Of a stretch of 64,000 nucleotides of DNA, positions 8,590 through 16,770 are shown one piece after another. The stretch covers positions 124,001-188,000 of the forward strand of contig NZ_NERU01000003.1 in assembly GCF_003063265.1 (NCBI RefSeq). Direction: 5' to 3'. Position numbers and translations under genes: made by a program. Within the stretch, counting starts at the first letter, position 1. The number at the start of each line of letters is the position of its first letter. The notes beneath the pieces are model-generated. The model was not told the origin of the DNA and made no database searches. It worked only from the letters and a program-made list of their open reading frames with translations. This DNA comes from Limnohabitans sp. WS1 (GTDB lineage Bacteria; Pseudomonadota; Gammaproteobacteria; Burkholderiales; Burkholderiaceae_C).

Positions 8590-9309
8590 TCATTGGGCCA
8601 TCAGGTTAGGCAACAAGCGATCGTATTCGGTCTTGATCACTTTGTAGCATTCACATGTGCTTTGCTCCAGACCCGTGCGATCGAGCAGCTGAATGTGCCC
8701 TCGAGAGTAACGGATCAATCCTAGTCGCTCCAGGCGCTTGGCCGCTTCGCTCACCCCGACACGCCGAACGCCCAACAAGGTGGCGACCTTGTCATGGGTC
8801 AGCAGCAGTTCTTTGTCTGCCGTGCGGTCCAGGCACAAGAGCAAAAATCGGCTGAAGGCGTTTTCGACGGTGTGATGGCGGTTGCACACCGAGGTTTGCG
8901 CCATTTGTGTGATGAGCGCTTGTGTGTAGCGCAGCAGCACATGCAGCAATGGCGTGGAGTGTTCAAACTCTTGCAACAAATCCACCGCACGCATGCGCAA
9001 AAAGGTGCCCGCCAACAACACGGTGGCATGGCTGGTGGTGGATTGCCCCCCCATGAAGCTCGACACCCCCACCAAGCCTTCGTGGCCGACCAAAGACAGC
9101 ACCGAAGAGTCACCGTTCTCGATCAGACCATGCAAGGCCACGATGCCCCGCAAGGGAAAGTACACATGCTGAAAACGGCTGCCTGCCTCGTGCAAAGATT
9201 GCCCAGAGGGCAGATTGACCAAGCTCAGCAGGGGCCTTAGGCGCTGCCAATCGACCTCGGGCAAGCAGGACAAAATTGTGTTGGCCGGACGCGTCAGGGT
9301 GTCCATCAT
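8590..9309 (-). CDS. Crp/Fnr-family transcriptional regulator
   Basis: Starting at the ATG at 9309 the protein has 239 residues, the usual family length; the frame stays open to 9489 with other possible starts (e.g. 9342). It has an N-terminal cyclic-nucleotide-binding-like barrel (ANTILSCLPEVDWQRL through FPLRGIVALHGLIENGDSSVL) and a C-terminal winged helix (about residues 150-230) with LLTHDKVATLLGVRRVGVSEAAKRLERLGLI as the helix-turn-helix. No FNR-type N-terminal cysteine cluster is present, so oxygen sensing by a [4Fe-4S] cluster is unlikely. It precedes the CheB-CheR gene by about 28 bases in the same direction and may lead that operon. The signal sensed is unknown. Confidence 0.87.
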   Translation of the reverse strand: MMDTLTRPANTILSCLPEVDWQRLRPLLSLVNLPSGQSLHEAGSRFQHVYFPLRGIVALHGLIENGDSSVLSLVGHEGLVGVSSFMGGQSTTSHATVLLAGTFLRMRAVDLLQEFEHSTPLLHVLLRYTQALITQMAQTSVCNRHHTVENAFSRFLLLCLDRTADKELLLTHDKVATLLGVRRVGVSEAAKRLERLGLIRYSRGHIQLLDRTGLEQSTCECYKVIKTEYDRLLPNLMAQ

Positions 9310-9666
9310 GCTGGCACTCGGGGCGAACTCGCCTGAAGGCATGACCGTGTGATGGACGGATTTGCAAATCGTCTCATGAAGCCTTTTGTGAAAAAACCGG
9401 ATCGGCCCTTGCTTTGGAGTCAAGCAGTGCAGGGTCTTGAAATCATCTTGCACCAGCAGCGAGGGCACTGATTGACTTGCATCAATCAACAGCTTGTTTC
9501 AATTGTGGTTATTGACCCCGCCGGGCACGACGACGGGCTGCCGGGACACACACCTCGAGGGCCAATCAAAGAATGCATGAGTGCGTGCGCCACACCACAG
9601 ACCCCAGCGCCATGGGCTTTTAAAGTGAACACGTCTCCTTGGTTTTCATTCACTTCAAAGGCTTGT

Positions 9667-9993
9667 ATGTCAGATTCCAAAACGGCTCAGGAAAAAATTT
9701 CGTCCATGGGCGCCAATGTGTCCAGCCACGTCAACGACGCGATCAAAGAAGCGCGTCCGGTGATGGAGCGTGTGAGCCACCGCATCAAAGATGAGCTCAA
9801 CCACATGGGCGATGTCGGCATGGAAGCCGCTGCCGATGTGAAGCACAAAATTGAAAACGAAGCCCACCACGTTCGTGTCACGGCCGAGCACTTCATTCAG
9901 CACCAACCCCTCAATGCCATCTTGATCGCGGCAGGCACAGGTGCTCTGGCGGCCATGGCTGCTTCTTGGTTGTTGCGCTCGCGTCAACACTGA
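9667..9993 (+). CDS. ElaB/YqjD-like (DUF883-type) ribosome-associated membrane protein
   Basis: A 108-residue protein beginning at the ATG at 9667. It has a long amphipathic helical region (residues 5-80; many Lys/Glu and AIKEARPVMERVSHRIKDEL-type helices) and one C-terminal membrane segment (about 84-102; AILIAAGTGALAAMAASWLL) followed by Arg residues. This is the architecture of the ElaB/YqjD/YgaM family, stationary-phase inner-membrane proteins reported to bind ribosomes. Its stop overlaps the start of the next gene (TGATG), the same arrangement as the yqjD-yqjE pair of enterobacteria. The upstream frame extension from 9472 was not used. Confidence 0.78.
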   Translation: MSDSKTAQEKISSMGANVSSHVNDAIKEARPVMERVSHRIKDELNHMGDVGMEAAADVKHKIENEAHHVRVTAEHFIQHQPLNAILIAAGTGALAAMAASWLLRSRQH

Positions 9994-10376
9994 TGCTCAA
10001 GCTGCTGTTCAAGTTGTTGGCCTTGTCCCCTGATTTGTACAAAGGGCATGCCAAGGCATATGCCGATTTTGCAAGCTGGGCATGGGCTCAACATTTGCGC
10101 AGATTGAGATGCCGCTGGGCCTTGTATGTGCTCAGCGCAGCCAGCCTCATGCTGGGCCTGACTTTTTCAGGCCTGGCGATCTTGATCTGGAGCGCCTTGC
10201 CCGTTGTGGATGGCCGCTACATCGGGGTCATGTGGGGGCTGCCGTCGCTCTTTTTGGGCTTGGGGGTGGCCTTTGGGGTGTGGGCCAGAAGTTTCCAGAC
10301 ACAGGCTTTTTGGGACGTTCTCAAAGAGCAGATTCAGCTGGACATCCTCATGCTTGAACAAGCCAAAACGCCTTGA
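9993..10376 (+). CDS. YqjE-like small membrane protein (phage-holin-type fold)
   Basis: A 127-residue protein translationally coupled to the ElaB/YqjD-like gene by TGATG. Two hydrophobic segments (about residues 45-68, ALYVLSAASLMLGLTFSGLA, and 78-100, VMWGLPSLFLGLGVAFGV) suggest a two-pass inner-membrane protein with cytoplasmic ends. Position and topology match YqjE (DUF1469, holin superfamily III), but sequence identity could not be checked. Its role is probably linked to its partner at the membrane. Confidence 0.6.
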   Translation: MLKLLFKLLALSPDLYKGHAKAYADFASWAWAQHLRRLRCRWALYVLSAASLMLGLTFSGLAILIWSALPVVDGRYIGVMWGLPSLFLGLGVAFGVWARSFQTQAFWDVLKEQIQLDILMLEQAKTP

Positions 10377-10485
10377 AGGCCGAATCGCTTGGGCCATTTG
10401 ACCTTGCGCAGAGCGCACAGCAAGTCGCAGCGGGCTGTCCCTTTTGAAGTTCAACAAATTGACGCTCATTTCAAGGAATTACCTC

Positions 10486-12312
10486 ATGAGTCACTCCCTC
10501 TTGCGTTCTGGCCATCTGGCTGGCGTGTTGGCTTTGGTGTCTGCGGTCACTTTGGCCGCTTGTGGCGGCGGCAAAGATCCGATTTTGGGCCTGGGCACCG
10601 GACCTGCTCTGGTTCCCAGTGTCAGTGCAACAGCACCCTTGGCCCGTCAACCGGCGGTCACTGGCGTGGCGACCAACACGCAGTTGGCCGCCACCTTCAA
10701 CAAGCCCATGGACCCCGCGACACTGAATACAGGCACTGTTTTGTTGGCCTGCCCCTCGGCTTCGCCGGTTGCCGGCACGGTGACCTATGAGCCAAACAGC
10801 CGTGTGGTGAGCTTTGTGCCGCTTGGCTTGTTGCCCGCCAGCACCTTGTGTGTGGCCACCGTGACCACGGGGGCCAAGGATGCATTGGGGGTGCCCCTGG
10901 CCAGTGATTTTGTGTGGTCGTTTGAAACCGCTGCTTCGGCCGACACCCAAGCCCCCTTGGTGACGGGTTTTGTTCCGGCCTTGAACGCTGTGGCGGCCAC
11001 CAATGCGCAGATCACGGTGAGCTTCAATGAAGACATGGCACCCTTGTCGCTCAACACCGCCAGCCTGATGCTCAACGCCACCGTGGGCAATGTCCCCATC
11101 AGTGGCACGGTGAGTTATGCCGTGGGGGCTCGCACGGCCACATTCACACCGACCAACCCGGCGCTGCTGCCGGCCAACACCGATTTCACAGCCACGGTCA
11201 GCACGCTGGCCACGGATTTGGCGGGCAATCCCTTGGCGGCCAACATGGTCTGGACATTTTCCACCGCCAATGCGCTCGACAGCACGGCACCCTTGGTCAG
11301 CTTGACTTTGCCCGCACCAGGCAATTTGGGCATTTGCATCAACCCCATCCTGACCGCCCAATTCAGCGAAGCCATGGACCCCTTGAGCTTGACCACGTCC
11401 ACCCTGACCTTGGCCCCAACAAGCGCGCCGGGTGCCGCAGTGGGTCTGGTGCTCAGTTACGACCCCCTGACGAACACCGTCTCCATGAACCCCAGCTCCA
11501 TGCTGAGTGCCCAGACCGCTTACACCGCCACGGTCCGCTCGGGCACTTTGGGCGTGAAAGACTTGGCCAACAACGCACTGGCCAGCGACAAGGTCTGGTC
11601 GTTCACCACGGGGAACGCCACTTGCCAGGTGCCCGTCGTTTTGGGCGCATCGTCTGGTTTTGCCATTCTGGCCTCCGCATCTGTGACCAACATTCCCACG
11701 TCCACCATCGTGGGCCATGTGGGCTTGACGCCGGACACCGGGGCCAACATCACCGGCTTCAGCTCGCCGCTCACTTGCCCAGAAGTGGTGGGGCAAATTT
11801 ATGCGGTGGACAGCACCGGTCCGGCCTGTGCCTTGCCCGATGGGGTGCTGCTGAGCCAAGCCAAAACCGACGCCTTGGCCGCTTTTGCCAATGCCAACCA
11901 TGCCGTGCGCGGTACCCCTGTGTCGGTGACCACCAACTTGGCAGGCCTGACCTTGTACCCGGGTCTGTACGAGTCCCTGACCTCGCTGGATTTGTCTGCC
12001 GGTGGTGCCTTGACCCTGGACGCCCAAGGCGATCCGAACGCCGTGTTTTTGTTGCGCAGCGCCACCTCGATCACCACCTTGTCGACCAGCCAAATCGTGC
12101 TGAGCGGCGGTGCCAAAGCCAGCCAAGTGTTCTGGACGGCGGGCAGCGCCATCACCCTGGGCGTCAATTCGGTCATGAAAGGCACTTTGCTGGCAGGCAC
12201 GGCCGTGACCTTGCAAACCGGTGCCAATTTGGAGGGCCGAGCCCTGAACCAAGGCCCGGCAGCAGCGGCCATCACCTGTGACGCTTGCACCATCACCTTG
12301 CCCACACCGTGA
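10486..12312 (+). CDS. Lipoprotein with three Ig-like (Big_5) domains and a DUF3494 ice-binding-like domain
   Basis: A 608-residue exported protein. The ATG at 10486 follows an AAGGA site and starts a lipoprotein signal (residues 1-26, lipobox LAAC at Cys26). Three Big_5/SbsA-like Ig domains follow (about 45-150, 155-262, 265-378), each with the phrases FNKPMDPATLNTGTV, FNEDMAPLSLNTASL or FSEAMDPLSLTTSTL, and each ending in VWSFxT/VWTFST. The last 220 residues form a DUF3494-type ice-binding beta-helix (SGFAILASASVTNIP, VFLLRSATSITT, QVFWTAGSAITLG, MKGTLLAGTAVTLQTGAN). DUF3494 proteins bind ice or act in surface adhesion; coupling to Ig spacers suggests a cell-surface display arm. The next gene encodes an OmpA protein, perhaps in the same operon. 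Confidence 0.87.
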   Translation: MSHSLLRSGHLAGVLALVSAVTLAACGGGKDPILGLGTGPALVPSVSATAPLARQPAVTGVATNTQLAATFNKPMDPATLNTGTVLLACPSASPVAGTVTYEPNSRVVSFVPLGLLPASTLCVATVTTGAKDALGVPLASDFVWSFETAASADTQAPLVTGFVPALNAVAATNAQITVSFNEDMAPLSLNTASLMLNATVGNVPISGTVSYAVGARTATFTPTNPALLPANTDFTATVSTLATDLAGNPLAANMVWTFSTANALDSTAPLVSLTLPAPGNLGICINPILTAQFSEAMDPLSLTTSTLTLAPTSAPGAAVGLVLSYDPLTNTVSMNPSSMLSAQTAYTATVRSGTLGVKDLANNALASDKVWSFTTGNATCQVPVVLGASSGFAILASASVTNIPTSTIVGHVGLTPDTGANITGFSSPLTCPEVVGQIYAVDSTGPACALPDGVLLSQAKTDALAAFANANHAVRGTPVSVTTNLAGLTLYPGLYESLTSLDLSAGGALTLDAQGDPNAVFLLRSATSITTLSTSQIVLSGGAKASQVFWTAGSAITLGVNSVMKGTLLAGTAVTLQTGANLEGRALNQGPAAAAITCDACTITLPTP

Positions 12313-12365
12313 GCAAGCCTTCCCCTTTCGGTAGAGGCATTTCGCCTGTTTTTGGAGAAAAAGAA

Positions 12366-13577
12366 ATGAAACGATTGACTTTCAAACAAGGTCCGGTGCT
12401 GGCAGCTTTGGTGGTCTTGACCACCCCGATGCTGCATGCTCAGGACGCCCCCGTGAACACGGGCATGTACATGGGCATCAGTGCGGGCGAGTCTCGCGCC
12501 AACATCGACAACGCCCGCATCACACAAAGCCTGCTGGGCGCTGGCTTCACCACGGACAGCTTGACCGAGGACCGACGGGGCATGGGCTACAAAGCCTTCA
12601 TTGGCATGCCGATCAACCCGACCTGGGCGGTCGAGGCAGGCTACTTTGATTTGGGCCATTTTGACTTTGTGGCCAACACCGTTCCGTCTGGCAGTTTGAC
12701 GGGCCGCGCCCGCATCAAGGGCCTGAATCTGGACGTGGTGGCCACTTTGCCCATCACCGAGCGTTGGTCCTTGCTGGGGCGTGTGGGGGCTGCTTATGCG
12801 CAAACCCAAGACACCTTCAGTGGCACCGGTGCGGTCACCGTGCTGGACCCTTCGCCCCGCAAACGCGAGACAAATTACAAATACGGCGTTGGCACCCAGT
12901 ACGCTTTCACACCCGCTTTGACCCTGCGCCTGGAGGCCGAGCGTTACCGAGTCAACGACGCTGTGGGCAACCGGGGTGATGTGGACATGGTGTCGGTGGG
13001 CCTGGTTTACCGTTTCGGCGGCTCACAGCCCTCGGTCAAAACGGTCTACACCCCTTATGTGGCCCCAACGCCCGCCCCGATGGTGGCGCAAGCACCTGCA
13101 CCCCAGCCGCCCGCAGCCCAGCCGGTCATCGTCGTGGTGCCCGCACCTGTTGCGGCCCCCGTGGCGGCTCCGGCACCCAAACCTTGGGTCAAGGTGAAAC
13201 TGCAAGCGGATTCTTTGTTTGGTTTTGACCAAGACCGTCTGCAAACCGATGGCAAGCAAGCTTTGGACAAACTGCTGCTCGAACTCAAAGAGGTGAACGT
13301 CGAGGCGATCCAGGTGATAGGCCATACCGACCGTTTGGGCACGCCCGCTTACAACGACAAACTCTCGATGCGACGGGCCGAAGCGGTGCAGAACTACCTG
13401 ATCCAAGTCGGTGGTGTACCGGCCAACAAGGTCAGTGCCAAAGGCGTGGGCTCGAGCCAGCCCGACACCTCGCCAGACGAGTGCAAAGGTCAAAAGGCCG
13501 GTCAAGCCCTGATCACTTGTTTGCGCGTGGATCGCCGTGTGGAAGTTGAAGTCACGGGTGCCAAGCAAGCACGCTGA
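12366..13577 (+). CDS. OmpA-family outer-membrane beta-barrel protein
   Basis: A 403-residue protein starting at the ATG at 12366, just after a GGAGAAAAAGAA ribosome-site region. It has a signal peptide (1-23, ending MLHAQ), an eight-strand-like barrel (about 30-220; GMYMGISAGES, SVGLVYRFGG), a Pro/Ala hinge (about 225-275) and an OmpA peptidoglycan-binding domain (about 276-400; LFGFDQDRLQTDGKQALDKL, VIGHTDRLGTPAYNDKLSMRRAEAV, then VDRRVEVEV). This architecture links outer membrane and cell wall. It lies 53 bp after the ice-binding-like lipoprotein and ends at a hairpin. Confidence 0.9.
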   Translation: MKRLTFKQGPVLAALVVLTTPMLHAQDAPVNTGMYMGISAGESRANIDNARITQSLLGAGFTTDSLTEDRRGMGYKAFIGMPINPTWAVEAGYFDLGHFDFVANTVPSGSLTGRARIKGLNLDVVATLPITERWSLLGRVGAAYAQTQDTFSGTGAVTVLDPSPRKRETNYKYGVGTQYAFTPALTLRLEAERYRVNDAVGNRGDVDMVSVGLVYRFGGSQPSVKTVYTPYVAPTPAPMVAQAPAPQPPAAQPVIVVVPAPVAAPVAAPAPKPWVKVKLQADSLFGFDQDRLQTDGKQALDKLLLELKEVNVEAIQVIGHTDRLGTPAYNDKLSMRRAEAVQNYLIQVGGVPANKVSAKGVGSSQPDTSPDECKGQKAGQALITCLRVDRRVEVEVTGAKQAR

Positions 13578-13590
13578 AGCAGCCCATTCA

Positions 13591-13624
13591 AAAGCCTGCA
13601 CCTTGGGTTCAAGGTGCAGGCTTT
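13591..13624 (+). terminator. Intrinsic terminator hairpin after the OmpA gene
   Basis: A perfect 15-bp inverted repeat (AAAGCCTGCACCTTG, loop GGTT) ending in CTTT, 13 bp after the stop of the OmpA gene. The T-tract is short, so efficiency is uncertain. Confidence 0.65.
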
Positions 13625-13637
13625 GCTGTTGTTGGAG

Positions 13638-13661
13638 GGGGCCCTGTGCAGACAGGGCCCC
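13638..13661 (-). terminator. GC-rich hairpin ending the leftward small-gene transcript
   Basis: Perfect 10-bp stem GGGGCCCTGT with a 4-base loop, lying between the two convergent transcripts. It has no U-tract, so it may be a transcript-end stabiliser instead of a true terminator. Confidence 0.4.
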
Positions 13662-13671
13662 TGAGCGCCTG

Positions 13672-13818
13672 CTAAAGTCGTCTGCCTTGAATCAAGCGCA
13701 CCAACAGGGTCACCACGGCGATGACCAACAAAATGTGGATGAAGCCACCCAGCGTGTAGGAAGACACCAGCCCTACCACCCACAGCAAGAGCAAAACGAT
13801 CGCAATGGTTTCAAGCAT
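13672..13818 (-). CDS. lmo0937-type (DUF5670) 48-residue membrane protein
   Basis: A 48-residue hydrophobic protein read from the ATG at 13818 to the TAG at 13672. It begins MLETIAIVLLLLWVVGLVSS, continues with YTLGGFIHILLVIAVVTLLV and ends RLIQGRRL. Two membrane segments flank the conserved-looking YTLGGFIHILLV motif, which is the signature of the small lmo0937/DUF5670 family that is very common in Burkholderiales next to stress genes. Function is unknown; a role in envelope stress is only suggested by the neighbourhood (glycine-zipper lipoprotein 10 bp upstream, same strand). Confidence 0.8.
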   Translation of the reverse strand: MLETIAIVLLLLWVVGLVSSYTLGGFIHILLVIAVVTLLVRLIQGRRL

Positions 13819-13827
13819 GGTGTGGGC

Positions 13828-14061
13828 CTAGTTTGTGTTCTTGTTGATTTCGTGGCCAACCACACCCCCCACGGCCGCACCACCCAAGGTGCCTGCCGCG
13901 CTGCCGCCCGTCAAAATGGAGCCGCCAACGGCCCCCACACCTGCGCCAATGGCGGTTCTTTTTTCTTGCTCAGTCATGCCAGCGCATGCGCTGAGGCCCA
14001 AGACGAGCGCGACCGCGGCCGCTGTGCGCAAGCCGCAAGAGGGAAGGGGGATTTTTTTCAT
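13828..14061 (-). CDS. Glycine-zipper (2TM) lipoprotein, osmotically-inducible-lipoprotein-like
   Basis: A 77-residue protein starting at the ATG at 14061, preceded by a clear AGGAGTT ribosome site. The signal peptide ends in a lipobox (LSAC, Cys26). The rest is a glycine zipper (TAIGAGVGAVGGSILTGGSA, then GTLGGAAVGGVVGHEINK), as in OsmB/SlyB-type outer-membrane lipoproteins. Longer frames upstream read through the REP array and were rejected. It is followed 10 bp later by the lmo0937-type peptide, probably in one transcript. Confidence 0.82.
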   Translation of the reverse strand: MKKIPLPSCGLRTAAAVALVLGLSACAGMTEQEKRTAIGAGVGAVGGSILTGGSAAGTLGGAAVGGVVGHEINKNTN

Positions 14062-14195
14062 GATGGAACTCCTGGACGGGTTAGAGGAACGCTCGACCCC
14101 TGCCTGAATCCAAAGGGCTCTGGCAGGGTCAGCCGTTTCAGCATAGGAGCCGCGTGTTGGTCCGTCTGTGGCTTGCCTCACCAAAGAGTCCACTG

Positions 14196-14732
14196 ATTTG
14201 TAGGCGCGACGCCCCCGCCGCGAAAAGCTTCGCAGCCCACAACCCATCGCCCCGAGGGCAGTGCTCCCACAAAATGCCAGGCATCCCCCCTTGTAGGAGC
14301 GACGCCCTCGTCGCGAAAAGCCTCGCAAACCACCCCCATCCCCCCGAGGGCGGGGCTCCCACAAAATGCCAGGCACCCCCCTGTAGGAGCGACGCCCTCG
14401 TCGCGAAAAGCCTCGCAGCCCACAACCCATCGCCCCGAGGGCGGGGCTCCCACAAAATGCCAGGCACCCCCCTGTAAGAGCGACGCCCCCGTCGCGAAAA
14501 GCCTCGCAGCCCACAACCCATCGCCAAGGCGGCGGGGCTCCCACAAAATGCCAGGCATCCCCCTGTAGGAGCGACGCCCCCGTCGCGAAAAGCCTCGCAG
14601 CCCACAACCCATCGCCCCGAGGGCGGGGCTCCCACAAAATGCCAGGCATCCCCCTTGTAGGAGCGACGCCCCCGTCGCGAAAAGCCCAGCAAACCACCCC
14701 CATCCCCCCGAGGGCAGGGCCCTCACAAAATG
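14196..14732 (-). repeat. REP family I array, six units of about 91-93 bp
   Basis: Six tandem units start at about 14200, 14293, 14383, 14474, 14565 and 14657. Each contains two palindromic REP elements in opposite orientation: one beginning GTAGGAGCGACGCCC and ending CGTCGCGA, the other GGGGCTCCCAC preceded by CGCCCCGAGGGCG. The spacer is rich in CCCACAACCCATCG and ATGCCAGGC. This is the reverse orientation of the array at 59880-60583. It fills the gap between the glycine-zipper lipoprotein (starting 14061) and the FAD oxidase (ending 14765). Open frames crossing it are repeat artefacts. The leader 14062-14195 holds nothing else recognised. Confidence 0.9.
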
Positions 14733-14764
14733 CAGGCGGCAGCCCCGCCGCATGGCAGGTCAGG

Positions 14765-16219
14765 TCACTCGGCGCTCAGCACCCGCCCGGGGTTGAGCAG
14801 GTTGTGCGGGTCCAGGGCTTTTTTGACGGCCCGCATCATGGCCAAGGCTGTCGGGTCTTTGTAGAGCGGCAGCTTGCCCGCTTTGAGTTCGCCCACGCCG
14901 TGTTCGGCACTGATGGAGCCTTTGAACCGGCTGACTTGGTCAAACACCACGGTGTTGACCGCGTCTTCATGGGCAAGCACAAACGCTTTGCCGTCTTGGC
15001 CCTCGGGTGCTTGCACGTTGTAATGCAGATTGCCATCACCCAAATGGCCAAAATCGACCATGCGCACGCCCGGAAACGTCTGGGCCAGCAAAGCGTCGGT
15101 TTCGGCCACAAAAGCAGGGATCAAGGACACCGCAATGCTGATGTCGTGTTTCACGTTCGGGCCTTCTTGCTGCTGCGCCAAGGTGATGCTTTCACGGATG
15201 TGCCAAAGCCCCCGCGCTTGTGTCAGGCTTTCGGCCACCACGGCATCGGTCACGCAGCCGTGGTTCATCGCCTCTTCGAGGAGTGACTCAAACTGACTGC
15301 GGGCATGCGCCTCGTTTTCGCTGTCCGAGTTTTCGATCAGCACGCACCAAGGCGTTTCTTGCCACAAAGGCACGCGCAGTTGGGGGTAATGTTTGTCCAC
15401 CAAGCTCAGGGCAAATTGCCCCATGACCTCAAAACCCGTCAGGCTGGGCCCCAAACGCTGGTGGGCCAGGCCCAGCAGGGCCACAGCCGCCTCCATGCTG
15501 GGCACGGCGGCCCAGGCGGTCAGTTGTGCAGCAGGCTGCGGAAACAACTTCATGGTGGCCGCTGTGATGATGCCCAAAGTGCCCTCGCTGCCAATCATCA
15601 AATGGCGCAGGTCATAACCTGTGTTGTCCTTGCGCAGCCCTGTCAGGCCACTCCAGACCTCGCCCTGAGCGGTGACCACTTCCAGGCCCAGGCACAGCTC
15701 TCGGGTGTTGCCGTAGCGCACCACTTGTGTGCCCCCGGCGTTGGTGCCCAAATTGCCGCCAATGGTGCAGCTGCCTTCGGCCCCCAAACTCAGAGGGAAC
15801 AGCAATCCGGCACTGTCGGCAGCAGCTTGCAGGTTCTGCAGCACGCAGCCCGCCTCGACGGTGATGGTCAGGTTGTCTTTGTCGATGGCACGCACAGCGT
15901 TCATGCGGGTCATGCTCAACACAATTTGTGTGCCCGAAGCGTCAGGCACGCTGCCCACCACCAAGCCAGTGTTGCCGCCTTGCGGCACGATCGAGGTTTG
16001 GGCCGCTGCACAAGCCTTGACCACGGCCGCCACCTGCGCGGTGTCTGCAGGCCGCACCACGGCCAAGGCCCGGCCCTTAACACGTTTGCGCCAGTCTTGT
16101 TCCCAAGTGGCCAGGTCCACCCCCGGTGTTTCATGGGTCAAGACGTGGGCATCGCCACAAATTTGGCGCAGTTGCGCGAGCAAGGTTGTATGAGCGAGGC
16201 TGGGGCTGGACGTGGTCAT
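14765..16219 (-). CDS. FAD-linked oxidase, D-2-hydroxyacid/D-lactate dehydrogenase type (GlcD family)
   Basis: A 484-residue soluble flavoprotein; the ATG at 16219 was preferred to a TTG eight codons upstream. The N-terminal FAD_binding_4 domain (about 40-220) shows VVRPADTAQVAAVVKAC, IVPQGGNTGLVVGSVPD, GAEGSCTIGGNLGTNAGGTQVVRYGN-type motifs, with MIGSEGTLGIITAATMKLFP at its end. The C-terminal FAD-oxidase domain contains DFGHLGDGNLHYNV and SAEHGVGELKAG, the metal/substrate-site signatures of the D-2-hydroxyglutarate/D-lactate dehydrogenase group. It oxidises a D-2-hydroxy acid and passes electrons to an acceptor. The exact substrate cannot be read from sequence. Confidence 0.88.
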   Translation of the reverse strand: MTTSSPSLAHTTLLAQLRQICGDAHVLTHETPGVDLATWEQDWRKRVKGRALAVVRPADTAQVAAVVKACAAAQTSIVPQGGNTGLVVGSVPDASGTQIVLSMTRMNAVRAIDKDNLTITVEAGCVLQNLQAAADSAGLLFPLSLGAEGSCTIGGNLGTNAGGTQVVRYGNTRELCLGLEVVTAQGEVWSGLTGLRKDNTGYDLRHLMIGSEGTLGIITAATMKLFPQPAAQLTAWAAVPSMEAAVALLGLAHQRLGPSLTGFEVMGQFALSLVDKHYPQLRVPLWQETPWCVLIENSDSENEAHARSQFESLLEEAMNHGCVTDAVVAESLTQARGLWHIRESITLAQQQEGPNVKHDISIAVSLIPAFVAETDALLAQTFPGVRMVDFGHLGDGNLHYNVQAPEGQDGKAFVLAHEDAVNTVVFDQVSRFKGSISAEHGVGELKAGKLPLYKDPTALAMMRAVKKALDPHNLLNPGRVLSAE

Positions 16220-16305
16220 GGGCAGGGTGTGGGTCAAGTTCAAGGCAACAAGCGGCTTGTTTTGGGGACTGATGTGTGGGCCGCAAAGCCGCCCTCACTG
16301 GAGCC

Positions 16306-16749
16306 TTAATTTTTGGGCACAGGCACAAACAAGCCAGTCGCCTTGGCGGCTTTGAAGCGGATTCGCACATGAAGGGCGCAGGCCACGAACAGCACCACGC
16401 AAAGTAAAGTCTGCAGACCGGCCAAGCCCGACGAGGGCCAAGCATCGCCCCAAGCGCGGACCACACCTTCGGTGAAATACAGCCAGATCAGCAGACTGAC
16501 CCAGCGGTAGGTGTACATGCGATTTTTGAGCAAACCCGCCAGCGGCAGGCACAGGGGCAAGACCTTGATGGCCCACCAAGAGCCGCCCGGGCGCAAGGGG
16601 GCCAGCCACAGCTCCCAAAGCAGCCCCGTCAAAATCAGGCCCAGCAAGCTGCCAACGGCCATCCATCGGGTCAAGTCAAGGCCCTCCGGGATACGTTCGG
16701 TCTCAGAAAGGGGGGCGTTTTGTGGTGGGGGCGTGGTGTGGGGCTTCAT
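16306..16749 (-). CDS. DUF2069 inner-membrane protein
   Basis: A 147-residue protein from the ATG at 16749, with four hydrophobic segments (about residues 29-50, 58-78, 83-103 and 112-132) and a basic C-terminus. The pattern LTRWMAVGSLLGLILTGLLWE ... GGSWWAIKVLPLCLPLAGLL ... YTYRWVSLLIWLYFTEGVVRA is that of DUF2069, a short proteobacterial membrane family often found next to yihY, as here. It is divergent from the yihY-like gene 21 bp away, so the two promoters must overlap. Function unknown. Confidence 0.82.
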   Translation of the reverse strand: MKPHTTPPPQNAPLSETERIPEGLDLTRWMAVGSLLGLILTGLLWELWLAPLRPGGSWWAIKVLPLCLPLAGLLKNRMYTYRWVSLLIWLYFTEGVVRAWGDAWPSSGLAGLQTLLCVVLFVACALHVRIRFKAAKATGLFVPVPKN

Positions 16750-16770
16750 TGCGGTGGCATCATACCGGGC

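Noticed and set aside
10471..12252. 593-codon frame opposite the ice-binding-like gene
   Set aside because: Antisense shadow without recognisable domains.
14196..14732. Considered as a CRISPR array
   Set aside because: Spacers are as conserved as the repeats and no cas genes are present; these are REP units.
14138..14753. Long - strand frames with FSRRGRRSYKG repeats
   Set aside because: Translations of the REP array; the repeat period, not a protein, explains them.
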